Assembly: GCA_964574215.1 (NCBI GenBank)
Contig: CAZNLR010000022.1
Location: 1 to 64,000 of the forward strand
DNA length: 64,000 nt
From: GCA-2725625 sp964574215
GTDB taxonomy: Bacteria; Pseudomonadota; Alphaproteobacteria; Rhodospirillales; UBA2165
Direction: 5' to 3'
The position numbers and the translations under genes were made by a program. Under the pieces are notes generated by a model, which was given only the letters and a program-made list of their open reading frames with translations, made no database searches and was not told the origin of the DNA. Each line of letters begins with the position of its first letter. Position 1 is the stretch's first letter. Below are positions 7,145 through 15,486 of this stretch, piece after piece.

Positions 7145-7963
7145 TTAGCCGCCAGTAATCGCCAGGTTCACCGCCTTGATCATGAAGACGGTGCCGATGG
7201 CTAATGTAATGTATTGGGCCCATTTGCGGAACTGATCATCGGTCATGGCCAGGACGACGCGGCGCGCCAGAAACACGCCCAGATAGGCGAGGGGAATGAC
7301 GGCGCCGAATACCCAAAGGGGCATGACCGACAACGCCTCGTCCATGAGATTTAATACAAAAGCGAAGTAGATGACCTTGATAAGATGGCCGACTGTCTGG
7401 GTAACCCCTTTGGTGGCGTGGATTTGATACCGGGTAAGGGACGACTTGTTATAGAAGACGTCTAACAAAGTGCCCGAAACACCGGCGGTCAGCAGACACG
7501 CCGAAACGACAAACCCGCAAACATAGCCGGTGCCGCCCCGGCTGATATCCAGGGCATATCTTTTCGGCATGAAAAAATTGATGTAGGGAAAAGCGCCCAG
7601 CAAAAAGAACAGGACAACTTTGTCCGGAACATAGGCGATCCAGGCGAATATGGATACGCACACTGCTGCGCCGGTAAAATATTTTAAAAGAACCGGCCAA
7701 TAGATGTGCCGCCAATAAATTAACCCTCGGGTTCCGTTGGAGGCGATCTGGGTGACGCCGTGCAGCATCATGGCGACGGATACCGGAAGAACCCAGCCCA
7801 TGATTCCCATGAGAATGGTGCCACCGCCTAAACTCATCACGCCACTAATGAACGACGTGCCGACGATGCAGGTGAGTAAAAAGGTAATCGTACCCGTCAA
7901 AAGCATCTCCTCTTTCCGGTCAGAAAAGCCGCCGCGGAACGGTTTGTCAAATGAGCTCTGCAT
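7145..7963 (-). CDS. TauE/SafE family membrane exporter
   Basis: A multi-pass inner-membrane protein with about eight hydrophobic segments in two repeats. Each repeat begins with a glycine-rich patch, such as GVMSLGGGTILMGIMGW near residue 45. This is the TauE/SafE (DUF81) pattern; members move sulfite, sulfoacetate or other small organosulfur anions. The start is uncertain: an inner ATG at codon 20 (MLLTG) directly follows GAGGAG with no spacer, so the longer form is kept. The stop is one base from the stop of the redoxin gene on the other strand, leaving no room for a separate terminator. Confidence 0.85.
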   Translation of the reverse strand: MQSSFDKPFRGGFSDRKEEMLLTGTITFLLTCIVGTSFISGVMSLGGGTILMGIMGWVLPVSVAMMLHGVTQIASNGTRGLIYWRHIYWPVLLKYFTGAAVCVSIFAWIAYVPDKVVLFFLLGAFPYINFFMPKRYALDISRGGTGYVCGFVVSACLLTAGVSGTLLDVFYNKSSLTRYQIHATKGVTQTVGHLIKVIYFAFVLNLMDEALSVMPLWVFGAVIPLAYLGVFLARRVVLAMTDDQFRKWAQYITLAIGTVFMIKAVNLAITGG

Positions 7964-8177
7964 AGATTAGGATGCAGCTATGAGTAAATGTATTGTTTGG
8001 CAAAAAAGTTTTTTAATAACAATTATTTAGTAGAGAATTGCAATAAATAGGTAAAAGAATACCTATTTTTTGACTTGATTTTCTCGAGAATCCATTTATC
8101 AAGTGCCTTATGTAATCAGCAGGCCTGTTTTCAAAAAATATTCCGGGCCGGACCGAGACTAAAATTTGGGACCATAC

Positions 8178-8576
8178 ATGCGCGTTACAATCTTCAAATC
8201 CAAAATCCATCGCTGCCGGGTTACCGAGGCGGATATTGCCTATAACGGCAGCATTTCCATTTGTCACAAGTTGATGGATGCCGCCGGGATTATGGAACAT
8301 GAAATGGTGCATGTGTGGAACATTACTAGCGGAACGCGCCTTCAGACTTATGCCTTGCGGTCGGAAGAAGAGGGCGTCATTTGTATCAACGGCGCCGCTG
8401 CCCATTTGGTAGATGTGGACGATTTGGTCATTCTTTGTACATTTGCAGAAATGGAAGAGGAAGAGGCCCGCAATTGGGAGCCGAGAGTTGTCTTGGTGGA
8501 TGCCGACAATAAAATGATCCAGGGACCGGGCCTCTCGGTCGTGGACAGCGAACCGCCCCAAACTGTAAACGCTTAA
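8178..8576 (+). CDS. panD: Aspartate 1-decarboxylase
   Basis: Makes beta-alanine from L-aspartate for pantothenate and CoA. The proenzyme cleaves itself between Gly24 and Ser25 to create a pyruvoyl group. Here YNGS places G24-S25 exactly there. K9, the R of TRLQTYA, Y58-equivalent and the N of INGAAAH are also present. The protein is 132 residues, against 126 in E. coli. I chose the ATG at 8178, giving MRVTIFKSKIHR as in other PanD proteins. No panB or panC is next to it. The 200 bases upstream hold no other gene. Confidence 0.95.
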   Translation: MRVTIFKSKIHRCRVTEADIAYNGSISICHKLMDAAGIMEHEMVHVWNITSGTRLQTYALRSEEEGVICINGAAAHLVDVDDLVILCTFAEMEEEEARNWEPRVVLVDADNKMIQGPGLSVVDSEPPQTVNA

Positions 8577-8604
8577 TCACTTTCATTAATTTCTTATTTC
8601 GCTA

Positions 8605-8628
8605 TCTTCCTAACTGGTTTTAGGAAGA
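8605..8628 (+). promoter_or_regulatory. Hairpin covering the hyuB-like ribosome binding site
   Basis: A 9-bp perfect stem (TCTTCCTAA with TTAGGAAGA) and a 6-base loop. The right arm contains AGGAAG, the ribosome binding site of the next gene. In the mRNA this would hide the site. There is no T-run, so it is not a terminator. Control of translation is an inference. Confidence 0.5.
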
Positions 8629-8636
8629 GGTTGTCT

Positions 8637-10391
8637 GTGGCTAAATTTGGCAAAATCGATCCGGTACTCGTTTCCGTCCTGCAACGCCGGTTGAAAGCCA
8701 TCACCGAGGAAATGGGTCTGACCTTACTGAGGACCACCCATTCTCCCATCCTCAACGAAGCCAGAGATTTTGTTACCGGGCTTTACGACTATAAAGGTCG
8801 TATGCTGGAACAGACGGAATATATTCCGGTGCTGGCTTTTGCCGTGCAGCCGGTGTGCGCCAGGATCATCGATTATTTCGGCGATGATATTCACGAGGGT
8901 GATGTTTTTCTCCATAACGACGTCTTTACCGGCGGTAACCAGAACAACGACGTCGCCGTATTCCGGCCCATTTTTTTCGATGGTGAGATTGTCGCCTGGG
9001 CGGCTTGCAAAGGACATCAGGCGGATATCGGCGGTGCCGTCCAAGGCGGGTACAATCCGGAAGCGCGGGAAGTGTGGCAGGAAGCGTTGCGTATTCCTCC
9101 GTTGAAAATTTACAACCGTGGTAAAAGGCGGGAAGATGTGTGGGGTTTGGTTTTCGCCAATATCCGGTTGTCGATCGTCGCCGAGGATATCGAAGCCCAG
9201 ATCGGCGGTACCGTGGTGGGGGAACGCGGAATTCATGCTTTGCTGAATCGTTATGGTCGCCAATCCTTCGAAGATCACAAGGAATATCTGTTCGACGCCA
9301 CCGAAAAAATGGTGGTGAACGATATCGCCGACATTCCTGAAGGTGTTTACAAAGGCGAAAGCTATGCTTTTTACGACGGCATTTACGACGGATCGAAAAT
9401 GAAAATCGCCCTGACGGTCCACGTTGATGCAGGTAAGATTACATTCGATTTCACCGGGTCATCGCCGCAGACCGAAGGCTTTGTCAACGCACCCTTAGCC
9501 GCCACGACATCGGCCGTTCTCCTGACCTTCCTCATGTTGATCAATCCCGAGATTCCCCACAATGACGGCCTGACCCGCCCGATTAATTTACAGGCGCCGG
9601 AAGGATGTTTTCTCAACGCCCAGTTTCCGGCCGCCACCACCTTCGGCAACTCCCTGACCGGGCCGATCTCTGACGCCATGTTCAAGGCATTATCGCAGGC
9701 TTTGCCGCAAACCGTCACCGCCGGATGGAACCGCATGCTGAGCTTTGCCATTACCGGCAACGATCCGACGGCAGGCGGGGAGAAATTCGTCGATATTCTG
9801 TTTATTTCCACCAAAGGCGGATCGGGTGCCACCCACTCGGCAGACGGCTATGACCATATCGGTCTGATCAATTGCGCCGGCGGTATCCTGGCTCAGGACT
9901 ATGAGATGTTCGAGATCCACAATCCCTTCCTGCTGTCCAAGCATCAGTACGAAAAGGATTCGGCGGGCGCCGGCGAATGGCGTGGCGGTTTGGGGATCGA
10001 AACGGAAATCGTGTTTGGCGGCGACGACATGACAGGCATCGCTTTCGGTGACGGCATCGAAGAAGAAGCCAAAGCCTTTGGCCTATTCGGCGGTGGCGAG
10101 GGGAGTATCAATAAACTCGTCCTGGACGGTCCAGACGGCGCAACCCATACGCCAAAATCGAAGGAGATTGTGCGGGGAATATCCAACGGCACTGTCTTTC
10201 GGCAAACGGCCGGTGGCGGCGGCGGTTACGGCGAACCCTATGACCGGGATGCCAATTTGGTTCAGCGCGAGGTTGCCAATGATACACTGTCCGTCGAACG
10301 GGCGCGGGACGTCTACGGCGTGGTCATCGATCCGACAACACTGGAAATCGACAATGGCGCGACGGCGGAACTAAGGGGTAATTCGATATGA
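8637..10391 (+). CDS. Hydantoinase B / oxoprolinase family protein
   Basis: Homologue of the HyuB subunit of ATP-dependent hydantoinases and acetone carboxylases, about 584 residues. Family blocks seen are the N-terminal VLQRRLKAITEEMGLTLLRT, EARDFVTGLYD, FTGGNQNNDVAVFRP, DIGGAVQGGYNPEAREVWQE, TFDFTGSSPQTEGFVNAP, and the late AGAGEWRGGLG with a glycine-rich GGGGGYGEP. HyuB normally works with HyuA, but no hyuA is adjacent on either side. A GTG at 8637 sits well behind AGGAAGAGG; a TTG at 8631 is too close. The 3' end overlaps the VOC gene by 4 bases, so they are translated together. Confidence 0.85.
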   Translation: MAKFGKIDPVLVSVLQRRLKAITEEMGLTLLRTTHSPILNEARDFVTGLYDYKGRMLEQTEYIPVLAFAVQPVCARIIDYFGDDIHEGDVFLHNDVFTGGNQNNDVAVFRPIFFDGEIVAWAACKGHQADIGGAVQGGYNPEAREVWQEALRIPPLKIYNRGKRREDVWGLVFANIRLSIVAEDIEAQIGGTVVGERGIHALLNRYGRQSFEDHKEYLFDATEKMVVNDIADIPEGVYKGESYAFYDGIYDGSKMKIALTVHVDAGKITFDFTGSSPQTEGFVNAPLAATTSAVLLTFLMLINPEIPHNDGLTRPINLQAPEGCFLNAQFPAATTFGNSLTGPISDAMFKALSQALPQTVTAGWNRMLSFAITGNDPTAGGEKFVDILFISTKGGSGATHSADGYDHIGLINCAGGILAQDYEMFEIHNPFLLSKHQYEKDSAGAGEWRGGLGIETEIVFGGDDMTGIAFGDGIEEEAKAFGLFGGGEGSINKLVLDGPDGATHTPKSKEIVRGISNGTVFRQTAGGGGGYGEPYDRDANLVQREVANDTLSVERARDVYGVVIDPTTLEIDNGATAELRGNSI

Positions 10392-10798
10392 GAAAGGTAC
10401 GTATCGATCACATGGGTATTATCGTGGCCGATCTCGACGCCTCGGTGGCCATGTTCGAGAAACTGCTGGGCGAGGGTCCGGCCAACACCAAGGAAATGCC
10501 CGATGTGGGTCTCCGCGTCGCCGTGTTCGAAGCGGAAAATATCGCCATCGAACTACTGGAATACACCGGCAAAAATTCCGATTTCGCCCAACAGGTGATG
10601 GGCGAACAAAAGGGCATCAATCATTTCTCCGCCGAGGTGGCCGATATCACCGCCGCCATAACCGACCTCACCGATGCCGGGTTCAAACTCCAGGACGGTT
10701 TTCCCCGCCAAGGCGTCCACGGACAGGTCGCTTTCTTCGAACCCGACGAAACCACCGGCCTCCTGTTCGAAATCTGCCAGCCGGAAGACCAACAATAA
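10388..10798 (+). CDS. VOC-fold protein, methylmalonyl-CoA epimerase-like
   Basis: A 136-residue glyoxalase/bleomycin-resistance (VOC) protein with two beta-alpha-beta-beta-beta modules. The start IDHMGIIVADLDASV supplies the first metal His (H8). IAIELLEY, INHFSAEV and LLFEICQP supply the other expected metal ligands (Glu, His, Glu). The spacing is that of methylmalonyl-CoA epimerase. No mutase is present here, and the gene overlaps hydantoinase B by 4 bases, so it may act on a product of that enzyme. The exact substrate is unresolved. Confidence 0.8.
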   Translation: MRKVRIDHMGIIVADLDASVAMFEKLLGEGPANTKEMPDVGLRVAVFEAENIAIELLEYTGKNSDFAQQVMGEQKGINHFSAEVADITAAITDLTDAGFKLQDGFPRQGVHGQVAFFEPDETTGLLFEICQPEDQQ

Positions 10799-10808
10799 AA
10801 AGTGTACC

Positions 10809-10868
10809 AAAAAGTGTACCAGGAATACTTTTCCCGTATTTCGTAAAAGTATTCCTGGTACACTTTTT
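10809..10868. terminator. Bidirectional terminator between convergent genes
   Basis: A perfect 24-bp stem (10809-10832 with 10845-10868) around a 12-base loop. It begins with A5 and ends with a run of T, so it works in both directions. It serves the VOC gene on the plus strand and the dehydratase on the minus strand, whose stops lie 10 and 6 bases away. A further direct copy of AAAAAGTGTACC lies just before the left arm at about 10797-10808. Confidence 0.85.
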
Positions 10869-10874
10869 TTATGC

Positions 10875-12605
10875 CTAAAAAATGAGCGGTTCCGGCGTTT
10901 CGTCTCCGGCGTGGAGGAAGTCGAAGTCGCAGCCTTCGTTGGCCTGGGTGACATGTTTGGCAAAGAGCGCCGTGTAGCCGCGGGTGGCGGGGTAGGGCGG
11001 CGCCTGCCAAGTTGCCCGGCGTTTATTCAATTCCTCGTCGCTGACATCCAAAAGAAGTTTCCGAGCCGGGATATCCAGTTCGATCAAATCGCCGTCCTCG
11101 ACCAGTCCCAGCGGTCCGCCGACGGCGGCTTCCGGCGCCACGTGAAGAATGCAGGTGCCGTAGGCCGTTCCGCTCATGCGGCAGTCGGAAATTCTGACCA
11201 TGTCCCGCACGCCCTGTTCCAGAAGTTTTTTGGGGATCGGCAGCATGCCCCATTCGGGCATTCCCGGTGCGCCGATGGGACCGGCGTTTTGCAGTACCAA
11301 CACTGAATTTTCGTCCACTTCCAGATCGGGGTCGTCGATGCGATCATTGAGATCGGCATAATCCTTGAAGACCACCGCCTTGCCTTTGTGCTGGTGGAAT
11401 TTGGGATCGGCCGCCGTCTGTTTGATGACGCATCCGTCAGGCGCCAGATTGCCCCGCAAGATCGCCGTGCCGCCTTGGTGGTAAAGAGGCTCATCGATGG
11501 GTTTGATTACTTCGTCCTCGTAGACCGGCGCATCCTTGATAGCGTCGCCCAAGGTTCCGCCGGAAACGTTGATCTGGTCCAGGTCCAAATGGTCACTTAA
11601 CCGGTTCATCAGACCTCGCAATCCGCCCGCGTAATAAAAGTCCTCCATCACATACTCACCGGAAGGTTTGATATTGCCGAGCACCGGTGTTTTCTGGGAA
11701 ATCTGGTCGAAACGCTCCAGATCGAGTTTGATTCCTGCCCGCCCGGCGACGGCGATGAGATGGATCATGGCGTTGGTTGAGCCGCCCAAGGACATATCCA
11801 CCACGGTGGCGTTATCGAAGGCGGCTTCGGTCATTATGTCGCGCGGTTTGAGGTCCTCCCAGACCATATCGACGATGCGCCTGCCGCACGCCGCGGCCAT
11901 CAAAGCGTGATTGGTGTCCACGGCCGGAATGGAAGAGGCGCCGGGCAGGCTCATACCCAGGGTCTCGGTCAGCGACATCATGGTGGCGGCGGTGCCCATG
12001 ACCATGCAGGTGCCGGCCGACCGTGCCATGCCGCCCAACGCGTTTTCCATGGTGTCGTCATCGATGAGCCCGGCCCGGCGATCTGCCCAGAAGCGCCAGA
12101 CATCGGTGCCGCTGCCCAAGGTCTCCCCGGCGTAAAACCCTTTGAGCATGGGGCCCGCCGGCATGTAGATGGCGGGAAGGTTCATGGTCAGTGCCGCCAT
12201 CAAGAGGGCAGGCGTGGTTTTGTCGCACCCGCCCATCAGCACCACACCGTCGATGGGGTGGCAGCGGATCAGTTCTTCCGCCTCCATGGCCAGGAAATTG
12301 CGGTAAAGCATGGTGGATGGTTTGACGAAAATCTCGCCTAAGGACATGGCCGGAAGTTCGATGGGAAAACCGCCGGTTTGGTATACACCCCGTTTGATTT
12401 CCTCGGCGCGATCCTTGAAGTGCGAATGACAGGTGTTCATATCGCTCCAGGTATTGATGATGCCGATACAGGGTTTGCCGACAATGTCTTCCCGGCCTAT
12501 TCCCATTTGTCGCCCCCGTGTCCGATGGGTGAATCCTCGTTGGGTATTCGGGCCGTACCACCGCTGACTGCGCAGATCTTCTAACTTCTTTTTTGCTTTT
12601 GCCAT
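10875..12605 (-). CDS. IlvD/Edd family dehydratase, sugar-acid type
   Basis: An iron-sulfur dehydratase of 576 residues. Likely [2Fe-2S] ligands are C59 (DMNTCHSH), C127 (MGGCDKTTPA) and a Cys near 200 (AGTCMVMG). GGCDKTTPA, rather than the GGCDKTIPG of IlvD proper, and RTRGRQMGIG near the start place it with L-arabonate, D-xylonate and similar aldonate dehydratases. The start is the ATG at 12605, preceded by GAGGT; the frame stays open upstream but runs into the neighbour gene. It lies 10 bases after a beta-hydroxyacid dehydrogenase. Together they suggest degradation of a sugar acid. Confidence 0.88.
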   Translation of the reverse strand: MAKAKKKLEDLRSQRWYGPNTQRGFTHRTRGRQMGIGREDIVGKPCIGIINTWSDMNTCHSHFKDRAEEIKRGVYQTGGFPIELPAMSLGEIFVKPSTMLYRNFLAMEAEELIRCHPIDGVVLMGGCDKTTPALLMAALTMNLPAIYMPAGPMLKGFYAGETLGSGTDVWRFWADRRAGLIDDDTMENALGGMARSAGTCMVMGTAATMMSLTETLGMSLPGASSIPAVDTNHALMAAACGRRIVDMVWEDLKPRDIMTEAAFDNATVVDMSLGGSTNAMIHLIAVAGRAGIKLDLERFDQISQKTPVLGNIKPSGEYVMEDFYYAGGLRGLMNRLSDHLDLDQINVSGGTLGDAIKDAPVYEDEVIKPIDEPLYHQGGTAILRGNLAPDGCVIKQTAADPKFHQHKGKAVVFKDYADLNDRIDDPDLEVDENSVLVLQNAGPIGAPGMPEWGMLPIPKKLLEQGVRDMVRISDCRMSGTAYGTCILHVAPEAAVGGPLGLVEDGDLIELDIPARKLLLDVSDEELNKRRATWQAPPYPATRGYTALFAKHVTQANEGCDFDFLHAGDETPEPLIF

Positions 12606-12615
12606 GACGGCTACC

Positions 12616-13494
12616 TCACAGGGGTTCCTGGTCATACAGATACATGAGCCCGATCTGGCCCTTGTTGTCGTTTCCCTGGGCGCCCAGAAACCGGTACAAC
12701 TCCGAGACCAGGGACGAAATCGGCATGGGCGATCCGGTCCGATTGCCCATATCACAAGCCGTGTTCATGTCTTTCAGCATGTTGCCCGGCGCGCGGTCCC
12801 AATATTCGGCGGCGATCATCCGTTTGGCGTGATCCTGGAGAACCGTTGAGTCGGCCCAGCCGTCTGCCAAGGCACCGGGGATTTTCGGCACATCGACGCC
12901 GTATTTCGACGCGAAGGAAAAGGCTTCCGCCATGACGGCGATCTCGGCGCCGATAATGACCTGATTGACCAGCTTGGTCGCTTGGCCGCATCCCGTGGGC
13001 CCCATGTGGGTCAACCTTTGGGAGATGGCTTCGGCGACGGGGCTCAACCGGGCGATATCCTTGCCCTCACCCCCGGCCATCATCACCAGCGTGCCGTCAC
13101 GCGCACCATACGGTCCGCCGGATACGGGTGAATCGATAAAATGCATGCCCGAGCCATCCTTAAGACGCGCTGCAAAATCCCGCGCTCGTTCCGGGTGAAT
13201 GGAAGAGCAATCGACCATCAGCATGTCGGCATCGGCCCCGGAATCGAGGCCATTCTCGGCGAAAATAACTTCTTCCACAGCATCGGAATCGAATACGCAG
13301 GTGAAGACGATATCGACCTTTTGGGCCAGTTCTTGGGGCGACGCGGCCAATTTCGCTCCGGCCTCAACCGCCGGTTCCAATTTGGCAGGCGTCCGACCCC
13401 AAACCGTTAAATCGTGTCCCGCTTTGAGGAAATTCTGCGCCATCGGCATACCCATGGTGCCGAGGCCGATAAAGCCGATTTTTTCTTTCGACAT
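12616..13494 (-). CDS. Beta-hydroxyacid dehydrogenase (3-hydroxyisobutyrate dehydrogenase family)
   Basis: NAD(P)-dependent oxidation of a short beta-hydroxyacid, such as 3-hydroxyisobutyrate, tartronate semialdehyde or a sugar-derived acid. The Rossmann motif GFIGLGTMG is at 7-15. The substrate block DSPVSGGPYGAR and the catalytic-lysine region GCGQATKLVNQ follow the family order. VDCSSIHPE is in place of the more common VDxSTxxP. At 292 residues its length is typical. It is the first gene of a two-gene operon with the sugar-acid dehydratase. A second member of this family is encoded at 39525-40397. Confidence 0.88.
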   Translation of the reverse strand: MSKEKIGFIGLGTMGMPMAQNFLKAGHDLTVWGRTPAKLEPAVEAGAKLAASPQELAQKVDIVFTCVFDSDAVEEVIFAENGLDSGADADMLMVDCSSIHPERARDFAARLKDGSGMHFIDSPVSGGPYGARDGTLVMMAGGEGKDIARLSPVAEAISQRLTHMGPTGCGQATKLVNQVIIGAEIAVMAEAFSFASKYGVDVPKIPGALADGWADSTVLQDHAKRMIAAEYWDRAPGNMLKDMNTACDMGNRTGSPMPISSLVSELYRFLGAQGNDNKGQIGLMYLYDQEPL

Positions 13495-13636
13495 GTATGC
13501 TGCCGGCCGTCCGGCCAGCCTCCCTGTAATATCGTTGGATTTCGTTGTGCATTATGCCGGGCGTGAAGGCAAGATTTCAAACTTTTGACGGTGATCGGCA
13601 GTTGCCGTCAATGGTTGCCCGTAGTATCACCCCTAG

Positions 13637-14431
13637 ATGTTTTTCTACCTGTCTAAAATCCTCTGGTTTTTCGCCGACCCGGGCAACATTTTGCTGATTG
13701 CGCTGTGCATTTCAGCAGTTCTCGCCTGGAGCCGTTGGAAAAAAACAGCGAAAATACTATTGAGTTTGACGGCTCTTTACGCCTTGGTTTTGACCACCGT
13801 TCCCATCGGCAGACAAATCGTTCTGAATTTAGAAAACAGGTTTCCGCCGGTTTCCGGCAAGCTGGAGAGAGTGGACGGCATCGTCGTTTTAGGCGGTGTG
13901 GTCGATCAATTCATCACCCAAGCACGAGGCCAGGTGGCAATCAATAGCGCCGCCGAGCGCCTGACCGAGTTTGCCAAACTGGCTTTTAAATACCCGGACG
14001 CCAAGCTCGTTTTTACCGGCGGATCCGGAGTGTTGGGACGGCAGGAATTGAAGGAGGCTCATTTCATCAAACCGGTACTGGTCACCCTTGGCATCAATCC
14101 CAATCGTGTAATTTTTGAAGACCAATCGAAAAACACCGTTGAGAACGCCGTTTTTACCAAACAGTTGATAAAGCCGTTACTGGATGAAAAGTGGGTGCTC
14201 ATCACCTCGGCCTTCCATATGCCCCGCGCCGCCGGTTCGTTTCGGCAGGCCGGTTGGACGATCATTCCGTATCCGGTGGATTTTACTACCAAAGGCAATG
14301 AAGCGTTTGCGCCGGGGTTTAGTCTCAGGTCCGGTTTGAACAGTTTTGCCCACGGCCTGCACGAATGGATCGGGTTAACCTTTTATTGGCTAACAGGCCG
14401 TACAAATGAGTTCTATCCGGGACCGGACTAG
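13637..14431 (+). CDS. YdcF/ElyC (DUF218) membrane protein
   Basis: Envelope protein of the DUF218 family. It has two N-terminal membrane helices (about 12-30 and 38-56) and then a Rossmann-like periplasmic domain. Family marks are DGIVVLGG, INSAAERLTEFAKLA, LVFTGGSG, EDQSKNTVENA and ITSAFHMPRAAGSF. ElyC in E. coli supports peptidoglycan synthesis through the lipid carrier. Its place directly before three cell-wall genes (MltB, RlpA, carboxypeptidase) supports a cell-wall role here. The molecular activity of the family is not settled. Confidence 0.85.
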   Translation: MFFYLSKILWFFADPGNILLIALCISAVLAWSRWKKTAKILLSLTALYALVLTTVPIGRQIVLNLENRFPPVSGKLERVDGIVVLGGVVDQFITQARGQVAINSAAERLTEFAKLAFKYPDAKLVFTGGSGVLGRQELKEAHFIKPVLVTLGINPNRVIFEDQSKNTVENAVFTKQLIKPLLDEKWVLITSAFHMPRAAGSFRQAGWTIIPYPVDFTTKGNEAFAPGFSLRSGLNSFAHGLHEWIGLTFYWLTGRTNEFYPGPD

Positions 14432-14440
14432 GGAGTAGAG

Positions 14441-15421
14441 ATGAAATTTAATATTTTAAGCCGTTTGGCTGCTGCCGTTTTACTGGTGACGATCTCCAGT
14501 GTCGACGTTCAGGCGCAGACCACGGATTTTGCAACATGGCTAAAGGGTTTGCGGACCGAAGCGATCGCCAAAGGTATTTCGGAGAAAACACTGGATTCAG
14601 CGTTAGCCGGTATAAAGCCCATACCTCGCGTAATTGAATTGGACCGGCGGCAACCGGAATTTACTTTGACGTTTCAGCAATATCTGAACCGGGTGGTTCC
14701 CAAATCCCGCGTCGCCAAAGGCAAACGCAAGTATAACGAAAACCGCGCCCTTTTGACCGAAATCGGTAAAAAGTTCTCGGTGCAGCCGCGCTTTATCGTG
14801 GCCTTCTGGGGTATCGAAACGGATTTCGGCCGCCATTTTGGCGGTTTTTCCGTGGTCGAGTCACTGGCGACTTTGGCTTTTGACGGACGCCGCAGTAAAT
14901 TTTTCCGAGGTGAATTGCTGAGGGCCTTACGGATCCTCGACCAGGGTCATATCAGTCCCCAGCGCATGAAAGGTTCTTGGGCCGGGGCAATGGGTAATTT
15001 TCAATTCATGCCGTCCAGCTTCGAAAATTTCGCCGTCGATTACGATGGGGACGGAAAACGCGATATCTGGACCAATAAGGGCGATGCCTTTGCTTCGGCA
15101 GCCAATTATCTGTCGAAATCCGGCTGGCGGTCCGATCAGACTTGGGGAAGGCCGGTTAAGTTACCATCTAACATGGATAAGGCGCTAATTGGCCTGAATG
15201 TGCGAAAGTCCATCGGTGAATGGCAGAAACTTGGTGTTAGGAGAGCGGACGGCAGCGATCTTCCGAAACGAAATCTTAACGCCTCCATCGTTATAGCAAA
15301 AGGATCAGGCGGGGCGGCCTTCATGGTGTACCAGAATTTTCGGGTGACCTTGAAGTGGAACCGTTCAACCTACTTCGCCGTGGCCGTGGGTAAGCTTGCC
15401 GAAGGTATCGGCGGGGGATAG
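14441..15421 (+). CDS. Lytic murein transglycosylase, MltB family
   Basis: Cuts the glycan strands of peptidoglycan to give 1,6-anhydromuropeptides. A signal peptide (1-25, ending VQA-Q) has no lipobox Cys, so it is a soluble periplasmic form. The catalytic Glu is E126 in WGIETDFGR. GNFQFMPSSF and YDGDGKRDIW are the other conserved blocks of the MltB/SLT-3 fold. At 326 residues it lacks the C-terminal peptidoglycan-binding domain of longer relatives. GGGAG precedes the ATG. It follows ydcF by 9 bases and is likely in one operon with it. Confidence 0.92.
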   Translation: MKFNILSRLAAAVLLVTISSVDVQAQTTDFATWLKGLRTEAIAKGISEKTLDSALAGIKPIPRVIELDRRQPEFTLTFQQYLNRVVPKSRVAKGKRKYNENRALLTEIGKKFSVQPRFIVAFWGIETDFGRHFGGFSVVESLATLAFDGRRSKFFRGELLRALRILDQGHISPQRMKGSWAGAMGNFQFMPSSFENFAVDYDGDGKRDIWTNKGDAFASAANYLSKSGWRSDQTWGRPVKLPSNMDKALIGLNVRKSIGEWQKLGVRRADGSDLPKRNLNASIVIAKGSGGAAFMVYQNFRVTLKWNRSTYFAVAVGKLAEGIGGG

Positions 15422-15486
15422 AATTTAGTCGTGGGCTGAATGCAGTTGTCTTTATGGTCGCAGACAAGCCCGATTGGGGATAGTAA

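Noticed and set aside
8013..8561. 182-residue leftward frame over panD
   Set aside because: panD on the plus strand has the exact Gly-Ser cleavage site and all catalytic residues.
10674..11306. Long open frame antisense to the sugar-acid dehydratase
   Set aside because: Its body mirrors the conserved dehydratase in another frame; it is a shadow produced by high GC third positions and crosses the terminator hairpin.
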